Shown here: positions 12,001-20,218 of the stretch, one piece after another
Layout: every line of letters starts with the position of its first letter
Position numbering within the stretch: the stretch's first letter is position 1
Source of the DNA: Branchiostoma floridae
Lineage: Eukaryota; Chordata; Leptocardii; Amphioxiformes; Branchiostomatidae
Length of the DNA stretch: 64,000 bases
Assembly (NCBI RefSeq): GCF_000003815.2
Contig: NC_049990.1
Coordinates: 3,057,655-3,121,654, forward strand
Direction: 5' to 3'
The notes under the pieces: generated by a model
What the model saw: the letters and a program-made list of their open reading frames with translations, nothing else
Databases searched by the model: none
Told to the model about the DNA's origin: nothing
Position numbers and translations under genes: made by a program

Positions 12001-15000
12001 TATATTTCCTTGTGTTTTCCCAGAGTATGTGAGTAAGCAGAAGCGAGCGGTGCAGCTGTGCATCGTGACCCTGTTGGTGGCTCTGGGGTCGTTCGCGGTC
12101 GGACTCCGCGCTCACTTTGTCACCGACAACGTTAAAGTGGGGGCGTTCTGGCCGGGCATCGTGGTACGTGGTCAGAAAGTAGACCTTCTTTTGGTATCCT
12201 CCGATATGACTTCAGCCTATGGTCATCTGTGGTTTGGAGTTGGTCAGCATGGTTATCTACTAGCAGGGCTCGAAATACCACCTGCATATGCACTATAGTG
12301 CAGGTGAAATTGGAACTGTGCAGGTATTTCTGGTGTCTACCTGCACCTAACCTGCACTGGACCATGTACTGGGTTTTATACATACATGTCATATGATGTA
12401 AGTGTATGTGGATTGTTATTAGCTGCATTAAATGTTACTACCTGTAAAGTATAAGAGAAAAATAGCAATTGTTCCCGAACAATTTTAGTATGATCCATAC
12501 TTCCTAAATTCAGAGTTGTGCAGGTAAAATTTGTCTGGTGCAGGTAATTTTCAATGTTACCTGAACCAGTGCAGGTATGCAGAAAAAAGTATTTCAAGCC
12601 CTGACTAGTCTTTATGATATGATATGATACAGGGTTTAACAAGTTTTCTAGAATTCACTTGCCCTATCGGGCAAGAACATGAAAAATATACTTGCCCGAA
12701 CCAACTTTTCGCTTGCCCGAAATTTAAGTAACAGTTCTTTATGTATTTTCACTTCCAGTAGTGGAATTCTATTGGCTCCATTTTTCTGTGTTAACCAATG
12801 CCGGATGCCATGACTCTGAAAAGTAACAAGCACATGTATATCAAAATCTCACGCATGGAAAAATCTTACTTGCCCGATCGGGCAAGTGGGGTAGGACACG
12901 TGCTTGCCCGATCAGCACTTTCACTTGCCCGGGACAATCAGGCTAGTGGACTTGTCCAACCCTGTGATATGGTATTGGTTTATGTAGTTGTCAACTTTTG
13001 TACAGCTCAACTCACATCACAGCCAATGGCTGAACTTTGTGGGGATGCTATATACATATTGGGTAGAATTATTGCATAAAACAATCACGTACATCGATGG
13101 CCCTCGAATGACATACTGTAAATGCAGAAACTTTCGCGGTGGATTAATGTTCGCGGTTTTCGCGGCGGCCGCTTCACCGCGAATTTAAAACCACTGCGAA
13201 CAGTAAGAGACTACAGTACATGGTGCTACCGCGAAATTAAATCCACCGCGAAAAGTCCATTTTCCCGCTGCCGCGAAATTAAATCTCCGCGAACTTAAAT
13301 GCATTTACAGTATTATGCATACTTACGGTAGATTAAAAACATGGACACCTTGTTCACTGTAGAACTGTAATTGAAGATGGTAATCTTGTTGCTGTTCTCT
13401 GACAGGTTGCTGTGGGCTCGCTGGTATCTCTGCTGGGGGTCTGCAAGTCTCAGAAGGGCAGAATATGGGTGAGTTTGTGACGTTCGTTTCTCCATAAATT
13501 CAAGCATAAACATAGATAACATGTAGGAGAATGATCATTGATATTCAAGTCACAACAGTCAATTTGAAGTTAAAAGTTTAGTTTCAAGGTCATACAAATC
13601 TTTGGGCTTGAAATTACCTACAATAATTTGTAAGATCATAGAAATATAGTTGCAATTTTGCATACTAGAAAAATCCACGCTGAATATCTGCATTTGCATT
13701 GTTTGCATCAAATGGTTAAATATTGTAGTTCACAAAACAGTGGCTTTATCTGCCGGGTTTTCCAAAATGCAGTTAAAATTGCAGGAAACCGAATATAAAC
13801 AATAATTTATCATTGGATTGTTGGTATCCACATTACTTTCATCTTGAGTTGCTCACCATGGCTCAACTCTAAACCCTCTATATTGTGCCAGTCATCTTAA
13901 CCCTGTCACCATGGTAACATGGTTACTGTACCTAACCACTGATTGGCTGTTGCTATGTTACCAGATGGCTGCAGGAATGGTGGTGCTGGGGGTGGGTGCA
14001 GTCATGGCCATGATCGGCACAGTTGTGGACGGTGTGGCGGCAGGACTTGTGGCAGTGAGTACAATAGCTACCTTATGTCAGTTATCACACCTAGAACTGC
14101 TACAAATGTACATCGTATCATTGTTTGCAGACATCAAAATCGTATAGTTAAAAGAATAAAGCTTATTTTGTGACAGCACATTTACAAAATATGCTACCTC
14201 TTTTGCCACTTAAAATCTAATGTAAAGTCCTTTGCTTTCATGCTGGTTTCATTTCACCAGATTTTGTGGTGTTTCAAATTGACACAATTCTTTTCTAGTA
14301 ACACATTGAAAAGGCATCTTCATGGAAATGCATCTTCTCGGAAATAAAACCAACACCTAAGTTTCGAGATTTGAGTCTTTTACAGAAATTTTATATTGAC
14401 GAGTTTTATATTGACGAGTTTTAAACAATGTCAGTCTCATGTTGCAATTTTAAACTTTGAATCCGTACGCAAAATAAAGCCCTAACCAACAAGCTTTTGA
14501 TCAGTCCTCTGATCCTTATCAAGTTTAAATGACCCAAAGCCTAAGTCACACATCCAGACTGGAAGTGTGGCGTCAGCAAAGGGTCAAGTATAAAAAAAAT
14601 GTCAGTCTTTTAAACTAAATTCAGCATCCTGTGTTTCCCTCCACAGAAAACAGACTTCTCAATGTGTTCCCACGTGAACGGTCCGACGGGTTACGTAACG
14701 TGCGGTGAGGCCGGGTACTGGACCTTCGGAAAGTGTGACATGGTGGTGTACCATCGGACGTGTTATTGCTGTCATCTGTATGCACAACAACACTGCAACG
14801 TGCCGGGATACAGGTACGTATTTGTTTGTTTGTTTGATGACTGTTAAATTTATATTATGGCAGTTAGGGCTCACTGTCAATTGTTTTTTTTTTATGTTTT
14901 GATTTTTTGGTACTTCATGTGTTTCAGTTTCAATTGTCATGCCACTCTGTGTTACTATTGTTTATTTTTTGAAAAATGAATAAAGAAATATTAAGAAAAA

Positions 15001-16616
15001 AACACTTGTTTCTCTCCCCAGAAATCTAGACCCTCTGAAATGCTATTTCCCAATTGTGAGGGGCAGATTTTGCTGGTAGACTCAATTTTGTTCAATTAGT
15101 ACCTTCACATGCCAATTTTTATCTATCATAGCGGATGGCATAGGCAAAATTTTTGTCCGTCCAGGACAGAAGAACGGATGCTGGCTATAACCCTGCTTTA
15201 TTGTAATACAATGTAGATACTAATCAGCAATGTTCCTCTCCCCAGCCTGTCGATCCAGCCCCACAGATTCGACAACGTGGACTCCTGTCATAAACAATGT
15301 TCCACTCCCTCTTCATTCTTACTTCAATTATAGTATTAATAGATGATTGATAGATAATTATAGATACTAATCACCAATATTCCTCTCCCCAGCCTGTCGA
15401 TCCAGCCCCACAGATACGACAATGTGGACTCCTGTCATAAACAATGGATTAATTACCATTATTAATTATAGTATTAATAGATAATGATAGATACTAATCA
15501 CCACTGTACCTCCCCCCAGCCTGTCGATCCAGCCCCACAGATACGACAACGTGGACTCCTGTCATAAACAATGTTCCACTCCCTCTTCATTCTTACTTTG
15601 ATTATAGTGTATTAATAGATGATTGATAGATAATTATAGATAATAATCACCAATATTCCTCTCCCCAGCCTGTCGATCCAGCCCCACAGATACGACAATG
15701 TGGACTCCTGTCATGAACAATGTTCCACTCCCTCTTCATTCTTACTTTGATTATAGTATTAATAGATGATTAATAGATAATTATAGATACTAATCACCAA
15801 TGTACCTCTCCCCAGCCTGTCCATCCAGCCCCACAGATACGACAATGTGGACTCCTGTCAGCAGGTGGAGGTGGAGTTCCAGGCTCTGCTCTGGGCTTCC
15901 ACCGTCCTCAACATCCTGGCACTCGCTGTTGCCGTGACAACCGTCATCCTCATCAGTGCCTTCAAGTCAGCGGTAAGGATGACAAGCCATTGCAACCATT
16001 TTTTTTCTTTTTCTTCTTAAGGTCAAGACAAATTAGCCAAATTTTGTTGTTCTGTGTGTTTGTGTAAGATTGAACAAGCAGGTAAGTTTGTTGATATGGA
16101 ATTTTTTCTGTCACCTTATATAAACTTTAGGGTACTATCAATCAAAACTTGGCAAATTCTTTGAGATAAATAAACAAGGAACTACCTTTAGCTGGAAGGA
16201 TACCTTTGCTTTCTAGAAACAAACTGTTATCAATGAAAGGATCAGTATTATGACTATACTCAAAATGTATAGTAGGAAACTGCTATTTACGATATTGCTT
16301 TATATCCAATTTGTTGAGAATTATTTTACAATGATAATGAAACAGATAAATAAGGTTGTTACCTACAAAATGTGAGGGTCTTAACTGAATTTTGTGTTTC
16401 AATGGTTTTCAGAGCATCCATCCGCTGGTATCAGCTCCTCCGGGAGTGAACCCTGCCACCCCCGTGGTGATCTACAATGGCGCAGGCCAGCAGCATGTGC
16501 TGACATACGCCCACTGCCCACCCTACCCCGGCATCCCGACCCAACCACCCGCCTACCCCAACGGGGAGGGGCAGCAGCGACCAGGCAACGAGAAACCACC
16601 CCGCTACTCCTTGTAG
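2950..16616 (+). CDS. TMEM255 (FAM70)-family four-pass transmembrane protein, whole coding span
   Basis: Coding exons are 2950-3091, 12024-12163, 13406-13468, 13965-14054, 14647-14813, 15816-15972 and 16413-16616. All introns are GT-AG and all phases agree, giving 320 residues, close to vertebrate TMEM255A (about 350). The order matches the family: a basic, Gln-rich N-terminus, TM1 (IVTLLVALGSFAVGL), TM2 (WPGIVVAVGSLVSLLG), TM3 (VVLGVGAVMAMIGTVVDGVA), a Cys-rich extracellular loop (TCYCCHLY), TM4 (STVLNILALAVAVTTVILI) and a Pro/Tyr-rich tail ending PPRYSL, a PPxY-type WW-domain ligand also seen in vertebrate TMEM255. The molecular function of the family is poorly known. The start codon is the first ATG after an acceptor at 2940-2941, so an untranslated exon should lie upstream. 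The gene converges on the transporter gene on the other strand. Introns 1 and 5 contain tandem copies of the next exon's acceptor. Family call is firm; the first exon is less so. Confidence 0.88.
3151..3333. mobile_element. MITE, TAATCTCCAAGCAGATCC ends (copy 1)
   Basis: Nearly perfect inverted repeats of about 40 bp: taatctccaagcagatccta at the left, its reverse complement at the right, then tggcataagata / tatcttatgcca. A second copy in the opposite orientation is at 50283-50460. No coding capacity. Confidence 0.85.
3492..3514. repeat. (TG)n microsatellite
   Basis: Eleven or so TG units followed by degenerate TGTCTGTGTG words. Confidence 0.9.
3818..3902. mobile_element. Fragment of a GGGTA-ended palindromic element
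   Basis: Contains gtaccgacctgtacccacccctact, the right end of the element at 40244-40647, plus ccggtcgac / tcggttcaa words; the left end is missing. Confidence 0.45.
4632..4935 (+). mobile_element. tRNA-derived SINE
   Basis: TAGCCAAGTGG at 4640-4650 fits the pol III A box in all fixed positions, and GTTAGAGTCA about 50 bases later is a decayed B box. The body ends in an AAATAAAATCCTGACTAGAACCCTG word that recurs near 40212 and 53574, probably the common 3' end of the family. Confidence 0.6.
4979..5390. mobile_element. Two adjoining palindromic elements, GCCTCTACCAGGCTCCACAGG arms
   Basis: At 4980-5000 and 5155-5175 a 21-bp arm is repeated in inverted orientation, with inner arms tagtagaaattggccaa / ttggtcaatttttagta. 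From 5222 a second, shorter palindrome repeats the inner arms and right outer arm but lacks a left outer arm. Confidence 0.7.
5391..6166. other. No gene recognised
   Basis: An open frame of 127 codons on the + strand overlaps the end of the palindrome above and resembles nothing I know. The rest is A/T-rich intronic sequence. Confidence 0.4.
6167..6446. mobile_element. Palindromic element, TCATACCTGTGACGC family (copy 1)
   Basis: Begins TCATACCTGTGACG and ends CAGGTGGGTATGA; internal words CATACC, TATCACACAGG and GGTTGAAAATTCGAATACCGG. Copy 2 is at 7637-7917 with the same internal order, about 70 percent alike by eye. Confidence 0.7.
6584..6924. mobile_element. 341-bp MITE, CAGGGCT ends, GGTGCAC subterminal words (copy 1)
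   Basis: Starts CAGGGCTGGAAATTC and ends ATTTCGAGCCCTG. Both arms are built from repeated GGGTGCAC words in both orientations, the kind of subterminal array hAT-type transposases bind. Flanked by exact 5-bp repeats TATAT (6579-6583 and 6925-6929). No open frame. A second copy is at 51388-51739. Confidence 0.85.
7637..7917. mobile_element. Palindromic element, TTATGTCATACCTGTGACGC family (copy 2)
   Basis: TTATGTCATACCTG at the left is mirrored by CAGGTGGGTATGACATAA at the right. The interior follows copy 1 at 6167 (GTTCGATACCGGTGTTCCAGACCGG). It is continued directly by the inverted-repeat unit at 7921-8574, and copy 1 has a similar continuation (agaaaatagaacacgtatttg), so the full element is probably larger than either half. 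Confidence 0.7.
7921..8574. mobile_element. Inverted-repeat unit with a nested SINE
   Basis: AAGATACAACACGGTGTATT (7921-7940) pairs with AATACACTGTGTTGTATTCT (8555-8574). An inner mirror TGTATTCCGCATCACC / GATACGGAATACA closes at about 8051. The space between is filled by the SINE at 8150-8543 and by mirrored AATGATGTAATTCACCATG / TTTGAAGTGAATCACC words. Confidence 0.6.
8150..8543 (-). mobile_element. tRNA-derived SINE (minus strand)
   Basis: On the minus strand the head has a perfect A box TAGCACAGTGG (8534-8524) and a perfect B box GGTTCGAATCC (8491-8481). After the head comes GTGCCCTTGGGAAAGGCAC (about 8457-8439), a conserved SINE core of the Nin-DC/DeuSINE kind as I recall it, then GTTAAAGAACCCCCACACG. 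The head starts inside a GGGGCCGCG word. This is a mobile pol III unit, not a tRNA gene: the sequence between the boxes does not fold into a complete cloverleaf. Confidence 0.8.
8575..9144. other. No feature seen
   Basis: A/T-rich intron sequence, unique by eye. Confidence 0.4.
9145..9253. mobile_element. 109-bp MITE, GGTTAGCCTAGCCTGG ends
   Basis: GGCTAACCTAGCCTGGTATCC-type arms of about 25 bp face each other around a 55-bp loop: ggttagcctagcctggtatcc at 9145 and ggataccaggctaggttagcc ending at 9253. Confidence 0.8.
9990..10230 (+). mobile_element. Decayed tRNA-derived SINE
   Basis: TGGCATAGCGT (10001-10011, A-box-like, 10 of 11) is followed by GGTTGGAGTCG (10052-10062, B-box-like). The layout is as in the SINE at 4632, and a downstream GGCTAGGACCATCCCT word follows. 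Assigned from box spacing only. Confidence 0.45.
10231..11700. other. No gene recognised in intron 1
   Basis: Several short open frames, none with family resemblance. No strong repeat seen by eye. Confidence 0.4.
11701..12023 (+). repeat. Decayed 'mirage' repeat: three extra copies of the TMEM255-like exon 2 acceptor
   Basis: TTTGCAG|ATTATGTCATGAGGCAG (cag at 11711), TTTTTTGCAG|AGTATGTGACACAAC (11801) and TGTGCAG|AGTATGTGACACAGG (11910) precede the true CAG|AGTATGTGAGTAAGCAG (12021). Each has a pyrimidine tract and about 20 exon-derived bases, then diverges into intron. Unit length is 90-112 bp. None of the extra copies reads into TM1. Confidence 0.8.
12024..12163 (+). CDS. TMEM255-like coding exon 2 (TM1)
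   Basis: Reads EYVSKQKRAVQ then TM1 and the loop DNVKVGAFWPGIV; vertebrate TMEM255 has the same basic-TM1-NVTVGGYYPGV order. Phase 1 in, phase 0 out (GTG|GTACGT). Three decayed copies of its acceptor lie just upstream. Confidence 0.9.
12264..12603. mobile_element. 340-bp MITE, CAGGGCTCG ends, TGCAGGT subterminal words
   Basis: CAGGGCTCGAAATACC at the left, GTATTTCAAGCCCTG at the right, both arms built from repeated GTGCAGGT / ACCTGCAC words. Flanked by exact 5-bp repeats ACTAG (12259-12263 and 12604-12608). The left half of another copy is at 58387. Confidence 0.87.
12630..12964. mobile_element. 335-bp MITE, CAGGGTT ends, CTTGCCCGA subterminal words
   Basis: CAGGGTTTAACAAG and CTTGTCCAACCCTG ends with iterated CTTGCCCGATCGGGCAAG words in both arms. 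Flanked by exact 5-bp repeats TGATA (12625-12629 and 12965-12969). It lies only 26 bp after the previous MITE. A decayed copy is at 45272-45567. Confidence 0.87.
13114..13312. mobile_element. 199-bp MITE, TACTGTAAATGCA ends (copy 1)
   Basis: TACTGTAAATGCAGAAACTTTCGCGG at the left is mirrored by CCGCGAACTTAAATGCATTTACAGTA. The arms are full of TTCGCGGT / ACCGCGAA words, giving a CG-rich hairpin in A/T-rich DNA. Copy 2 is at 28337-28548. Confidence 0.87.
13406..13468 (+). CDS. TMEM255-like coding exon 3 (TM2)
   Basis: Twenty-one codons, VAVGSLVSLLGVC then KSQKGRIW, phase 0 on both sides, acceptor ctctgacag and donor GTGAGT. It corresponds to GFGSFLGIIGS in the vertebrate protein. Confidence 0.88.
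13965..14054 (+). CDS. TMEM255-like coding exon 4 (TM3)
   Basis: Thirty codons, entirely hydrophobic, with a Val-Asp-Gly-Val motif (IGTVVDGVAAGLVA) that matches AIVDGVFAARH of vertebrate TMEM255. Phase 0/0, donor GTGAGT. Confidence 0.9.
14647..14813 (+). CDS. TMEM255-like coding exon 5 (Cys-rich loop)
   Basis: Encodes the extracellular loop with eight Cys, including TCYCCHLY, aligned with NTCFCCDLYNC of vertebrate TMEM255, so disulphide bonding is likely. Ends in phase 2 (TAC AG|GTACGT). Confidence 0.9.
15100..15195. mobile_element. Relic of a CAGGGCT-ended MITE (right end)
   Basis: AACGGATGCTGGCTATAACCCTG at 15173-15195 resembles the end of the element at 18898 read in reverse (AACGGACGCTGGCTAGAGCCCTG), and TCCGTCCAGGACAG fits the same TCCGTC subterminal word. 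The left end is not recognisable. Confidence 0.4.
15246..15815 (+). repeat. 'Mirage' repeat: four extra copies of the TMEM255-like exon 6 acceptor
   Basis: The block CTCTCCCCAG|CCTGTCGATCCAGCCC ... GACTCCTGTCA recurs with exon-like starts at 15246, 15393, 15520 and 15669 before the true start at 15816, in units of 127-149 bp. Each copy carries about 50 exon-derived bases and then switches to intron (TAAACAATG). Used as an exon start, a copy would read SLSIQPHR... DSCHKQ and soon stop. Copies are 95 percent or more alike, so the expansion is recent. Confidence 0.92.
15816..15972 (+). CDS. TMEM255-like coding exon 6 (TM4)
   Basis: Reads LSIQPHRYDNVDSCQQ followed by LLWASTVLNIL and TM4; the DSCQ-LLW-ATILNI pattern is diagnostic for the family. 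Only this last copy of a five-fold repeated acceptor reads through into TM4. Donor GTAAGG, phase 0. Confidence 0.93.
16413..16616 (+). CDS. TMEM255-like coding exon 7 (Pro/Tyr-rich tail)
   Basis: Cytoplasmic tail rich in Pro, Tyr and Gln (PPYPGIPTQPPAYPN), ending KPPRYSL and TAG. The tail composition and terminal PPxY match vertebrate TMEM255. Confidence 0.92.
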   Translation, partial: SIHPLVSAPPGVNPATPVVIYNGAGQQHVLTYAHCPPYPGIPTQPPAYPNGEGQQRPGNEKPPRYSL

Positions 16617-18827
16617 TGGGCCATTCAACTGTAGTATTTTAGTTCAAACCAAGTTATTTTTTGGTTCTCATTTTGGCAAAACTTCAGAAAATGATGAAAA
16701 CACAGGGTTAGAAGGGAAACCTAAATCTAGTTCACCCTTATTCGCAGGGCATTTAGGACTATCAAGTCAACTGATGGTAGTTTCAAGCTGCAATATTTTG
16801 ACATTTGAAACATCAACTTGATGTACCCATCTATCCACTTTATAAAATCATGCATACCAAGGTACAAACTTTTCCCTTTATGATAATAATTTCTTTTCTG
16901 GGGGAATCACTGAATTGGTGTAGCCCTTATGTGGCCTTACAATGCTCCAAACTTTAGTTTGTATAGTGACAGACTTAACTCTTGAAGGGCAACTTTAAGT
17001 CGAATCTGTGGATGCCATGCCTTTGTGCATTCATTTTGGCTTTCTTTTCTCGAATTAATTTCCAAGAAAAAACAGCTAATGATATTTTGCTGTGTGAAAC
17101 CTAAGTTACCACCACTGTCGAGCTACACTCCTACTTTGATGCTGTAAATTTTTGTGCCTGTTTGTACGCTTTGCATCGTTACCTCATTCCTCCACTTTTC
17201 TAAATGTAACAAAAGTTATTCATCTGACTAATTTTTGACTAATATTTCCAGTGTTTATATGTAGTCTTTAGTCATAAGATTTTTGTAGTAAGATACTTAG
17301 TTGAAAGTTGTTGTTCTTGTTGTGCCAAAGTTTAAGCAATTCTAGTAGATGTTTCCTGTGGTAGGTGTAGCTCATCCAATAAGGAATAGTGTAAAAATCT
17401 TATTTGACCTTGATTCTCTGACATTGAAAACTTGACTTTGCTGAATCAGAAGGTCAAACTGTGCATAGATAAGTCATAGGTCAAATGTTTGTCCTAAGGT
17501 CAGAGTTCAAAGTGCACTTAGCTCTAAGATGAAATAAAGATTGTAATGAGAGCACCTTCAGGTCAAAAGGTGAAAAGTTGTGCTTATGTCAGGAGTCAAA
17601 GTTCAAAGGCCAAAAAGTTGTAAATACCAGGTCTGGAGACTGTTGTTAGATTGTTTAGATGATTCGTTTGCATTGTCAGTCAGAGCCAGGGTCCTTGCTT
17701 GTCCACACTGTATCAAAAGGTTGGGGTGTTTGATTCCCACTCTCAGAGTTGTGTTCCACACTCTGCCTTCTAGTTGGGACTAAGTTTCAGAAAGCGTGCC
17801 TTGTCTTGTGCACTGTCTGAACTTCACTCCCGCATCCCACCATGTTTTGTTTGACCTTGACAGCAGAGCACAAGGTCACCCTCCTCTGGCTGACATGTTT
17901 GTTTGCATGTTCTTCTATCTGTGTTGAAAGTTGTGATTATTTAATGTTATTTCATTCTAGTATTAAGTTAAAAGTTTAACACAAGTTTTGTACATATTCA
18001 AATCAACCACTATATTCCAAACTTAACACTTTATTTCTTTCAGAGTCTAATATACATCTACGTCTAGAAAATTCTTATGTGCAAATATTCTTGACTTTTG
18101 CAATATAATTTAACATCATCTAAGCAGACATGAGTGCATATATTAACAAATTTTTATTCTGTGTAACTAAAATTATGTTTTTCCCTCGAAGTCATGAAAC
18201 TTGCTTGTGAGGCATTGTGGGTAAAAAAGGTCAAGGTCGTTGACATTTGACCTTCAGAATAGAATGTGGTTCTTAGAAAACAGGTCTGTAGGAAACCTGA
18301 GAGGAGCAGAATTTTTGAAAGGAGCGGTGAAATTTAGGTTTTGGTAGTACGATGTGGTTGTGAAAAGTCATTTTTTACTAGGTTCTAAAATGACTGAATC
18401 TAGAATCAAATTTCGTTCCTAAAGTTTGTCCTCTTCTTTCTTACTTAGGCTAAGGCCTATCTATCCAGAGAAAAATCTTTTGATCTTCTCTTATTTACTT
18501 GGTGTTTATGCGAACACACCAACCAACAAACCCAGTTCAGTATTGGTCCCGAAGAAGGCAACAATGGTCGTTTAAAATTTGATCCCTGTATGAACCTTTG
18601 TGTTTGAAGAAAGTTGAGCATTGTACTATAATTGCTACCAACACAGATGAGCGTCCATGAAACCCAAGTGTCTATTGCAAAAAGCATCATGTCGGCAAAT
18701 TTCATGACTTCTCCAAACAGTTTGAGCTTTATGTATATGTAACATGTTAACTTTGATGCAGAGTTTTGCATTGTTGAAAAAGGTATGTTTTCGATTGCAA
18801 CTTAACACTGCATTCAACAGCAATAAA
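16617..18827 (+). other. Probable 3' UTR of the TMEM255-like gene
   Basis: Unique A/T-rich sequence with no transposon visible, unlike the introns. AATAAA occurs at 17533-17538 and 18822-18827; the second would give a 2.2-kb 3' UTR. No other gene is seen here. Confidence 0.55.
18822..18827 (+). terminator. Candidate polyadenylation signal, TMEM255-like gene
   Basis: AATAAA followed after about 50-60 bases by GTGTTG and TG-rich sequence, the usual downstream element. AATAAA at 17533 is an alternative for a shorter transcript. Confidence 0.45.
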
Positions 18828-18897
18828 CTTTAACCTAAATAGATCCTTGCTGTATTTCTGTGTTGTTTCATGATTTTTTGTGTGTGTGTGTGTGTAT

Positions 18898-19235
18898 CAG
18901 GGCTCTAGCCAGCGTCCGTTTTTCCGTCAATTGGCGGAAATTTGCTGCGTGTGACGGAAAATTTTTTAAACCAATCCGTCAACCTTGACGGACAAAAATC
19001 CTTGGTGGAAGCTACAGGCGGCTTGGGGACGCCGTCCACGGCCGTAAAAGCCACACACTGTTTTGCTATTGTTATTATTGTTGACGAATTGTGTCGGCGT
19101 CCTTTAGCATACGATAATCTCATTAAAAACCCGTTTTTCAAGGTCTCAGTTCAGTCTTTCTAACTCCTGGAAGAGTGTTTTCGCGACAATGGGAATTGGC
19201 TGACGAAAAAAAATTTTGAGCTGGCTAGAGCCCTG
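18898..19235. mobile_element. 338-bp MITE, CAGGGCTCTAGCC ends, TCCGTC subterminal words
   Basis: CAGGGCTCTAGCCAG faces CTGGCTAGAGCCCTG; the arms repeat CCGTCAA / TTGACGG. It sits in a TG microsatellite (gtgtgtgtat on the left, gtgtgtgtattt on the right), so the target duplication cannot be read with certainty. Confidence 0.8.
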
Positions 19236-20212
19236 GTGTGTGTATTTATGTTACTGCCTGTGTGTTATGTGTGCGTGCGAGTGTGTGTATTGGTGTATTT
19301 ATATGACTGCCTGTGCACATGTGCCTGCGGGCGGGTGTGTATGAATTAGTTCATACATGGACGTTATATACCGGCCTTTGGTTCTTACAAGGTATCTCCC
19401 TTTGTTGTAAATATGAACTCATTCAAATGATAAAACTTCATGTAATACTACAAAGGCCAAAGAATATGTATAGCTCAAGCTCCAACAATACCTACAAAAA
19501 ACACAAGTTGTACAAATGCTGAGGTTTCCACTGTAGCTGCTTGTATGGGTGAAAATTGAGATTTTTTCCCCACCCAGCACAATGGTAGAACTGCGCCACC
19601 TAGTGAAAGGAACCATATTTGCAGACCTCTCTTGCCTGGTGATATAGTTAGGAGAAGGAGTTTTTGCCAATTTCTGGAGTGCTATGCAAAATTGCAAATA
19701 ATGCTAAAACACATCAATATAAAACCAAAGGCCCGTATCTCTTTAATGAAGGTCGGCCATTCCCAGATTTGGTCATTTTGCGACTGGTGAGACGAATTGG
19801 ACTCTTATGGGGGTTTCAAATCAAAGTTGATTTCTTATTCTTGACATTGAGGCTTGTTCTAACGTCAGCTATCTAAGGTATGACTCAAAAGTTTAACCCT
19901 TCAACTACCAGAGTTTCAGCCCAATAATATACTATCAGTGCCAGGGTTGGTCGCTGACCTCCAAAAAGAACCCCCCAAACAAGGCCGAAGTCCCTAACTT
20001 CCGGGGTTTGTGCGCTACACACGTGCAAAGCTGCTAATTCGGGGGATTACGCTATCCTGGATATATCCGGGTCCGGCACACAGGGCATGCATATGTGTGC
20101 CGGATATATACGGGCTTGGCTTAAGGTTCTCTTGCTTAAAAAGGCTGACTACAGTTGTATTGAGTTCTGATTTCAAAGGAAAAGACAACCACAAAGCTTT
20201 AATGTAAGTTTT
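19236..20212. other. Intergenic stretch between the convergent genes
   Basis: No gene seen. At about 20072-20112 lies a strong palindrome (CCGGCACACAGGGCATGC... TGTGTGCCGG) flanked by ATATATCCGGG / GGATATATACGGG, probably part of another small inverted-repeat element. Confidence 0.45.
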
Positions 20213-20218
20213 TTTATT
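20213..20218 (-). terminator. Candidate polyadenylation signal of the transporter gene
   Basis: TTTATT on the + strand is AATAAA on the minus strand, about 2.9 kb after the transporter stop codon. The sequence between looks unique and transposon-free, as expected of a 3' UTR. Confidence 0.4.

Noticed and set aside
15246-15710. Alternative mutually exclusive exons of the TMEM255-like gene
   Set aside because: The copies have acceptors but no donor after the exon-derived part and run into stops; they are partial junction copies.
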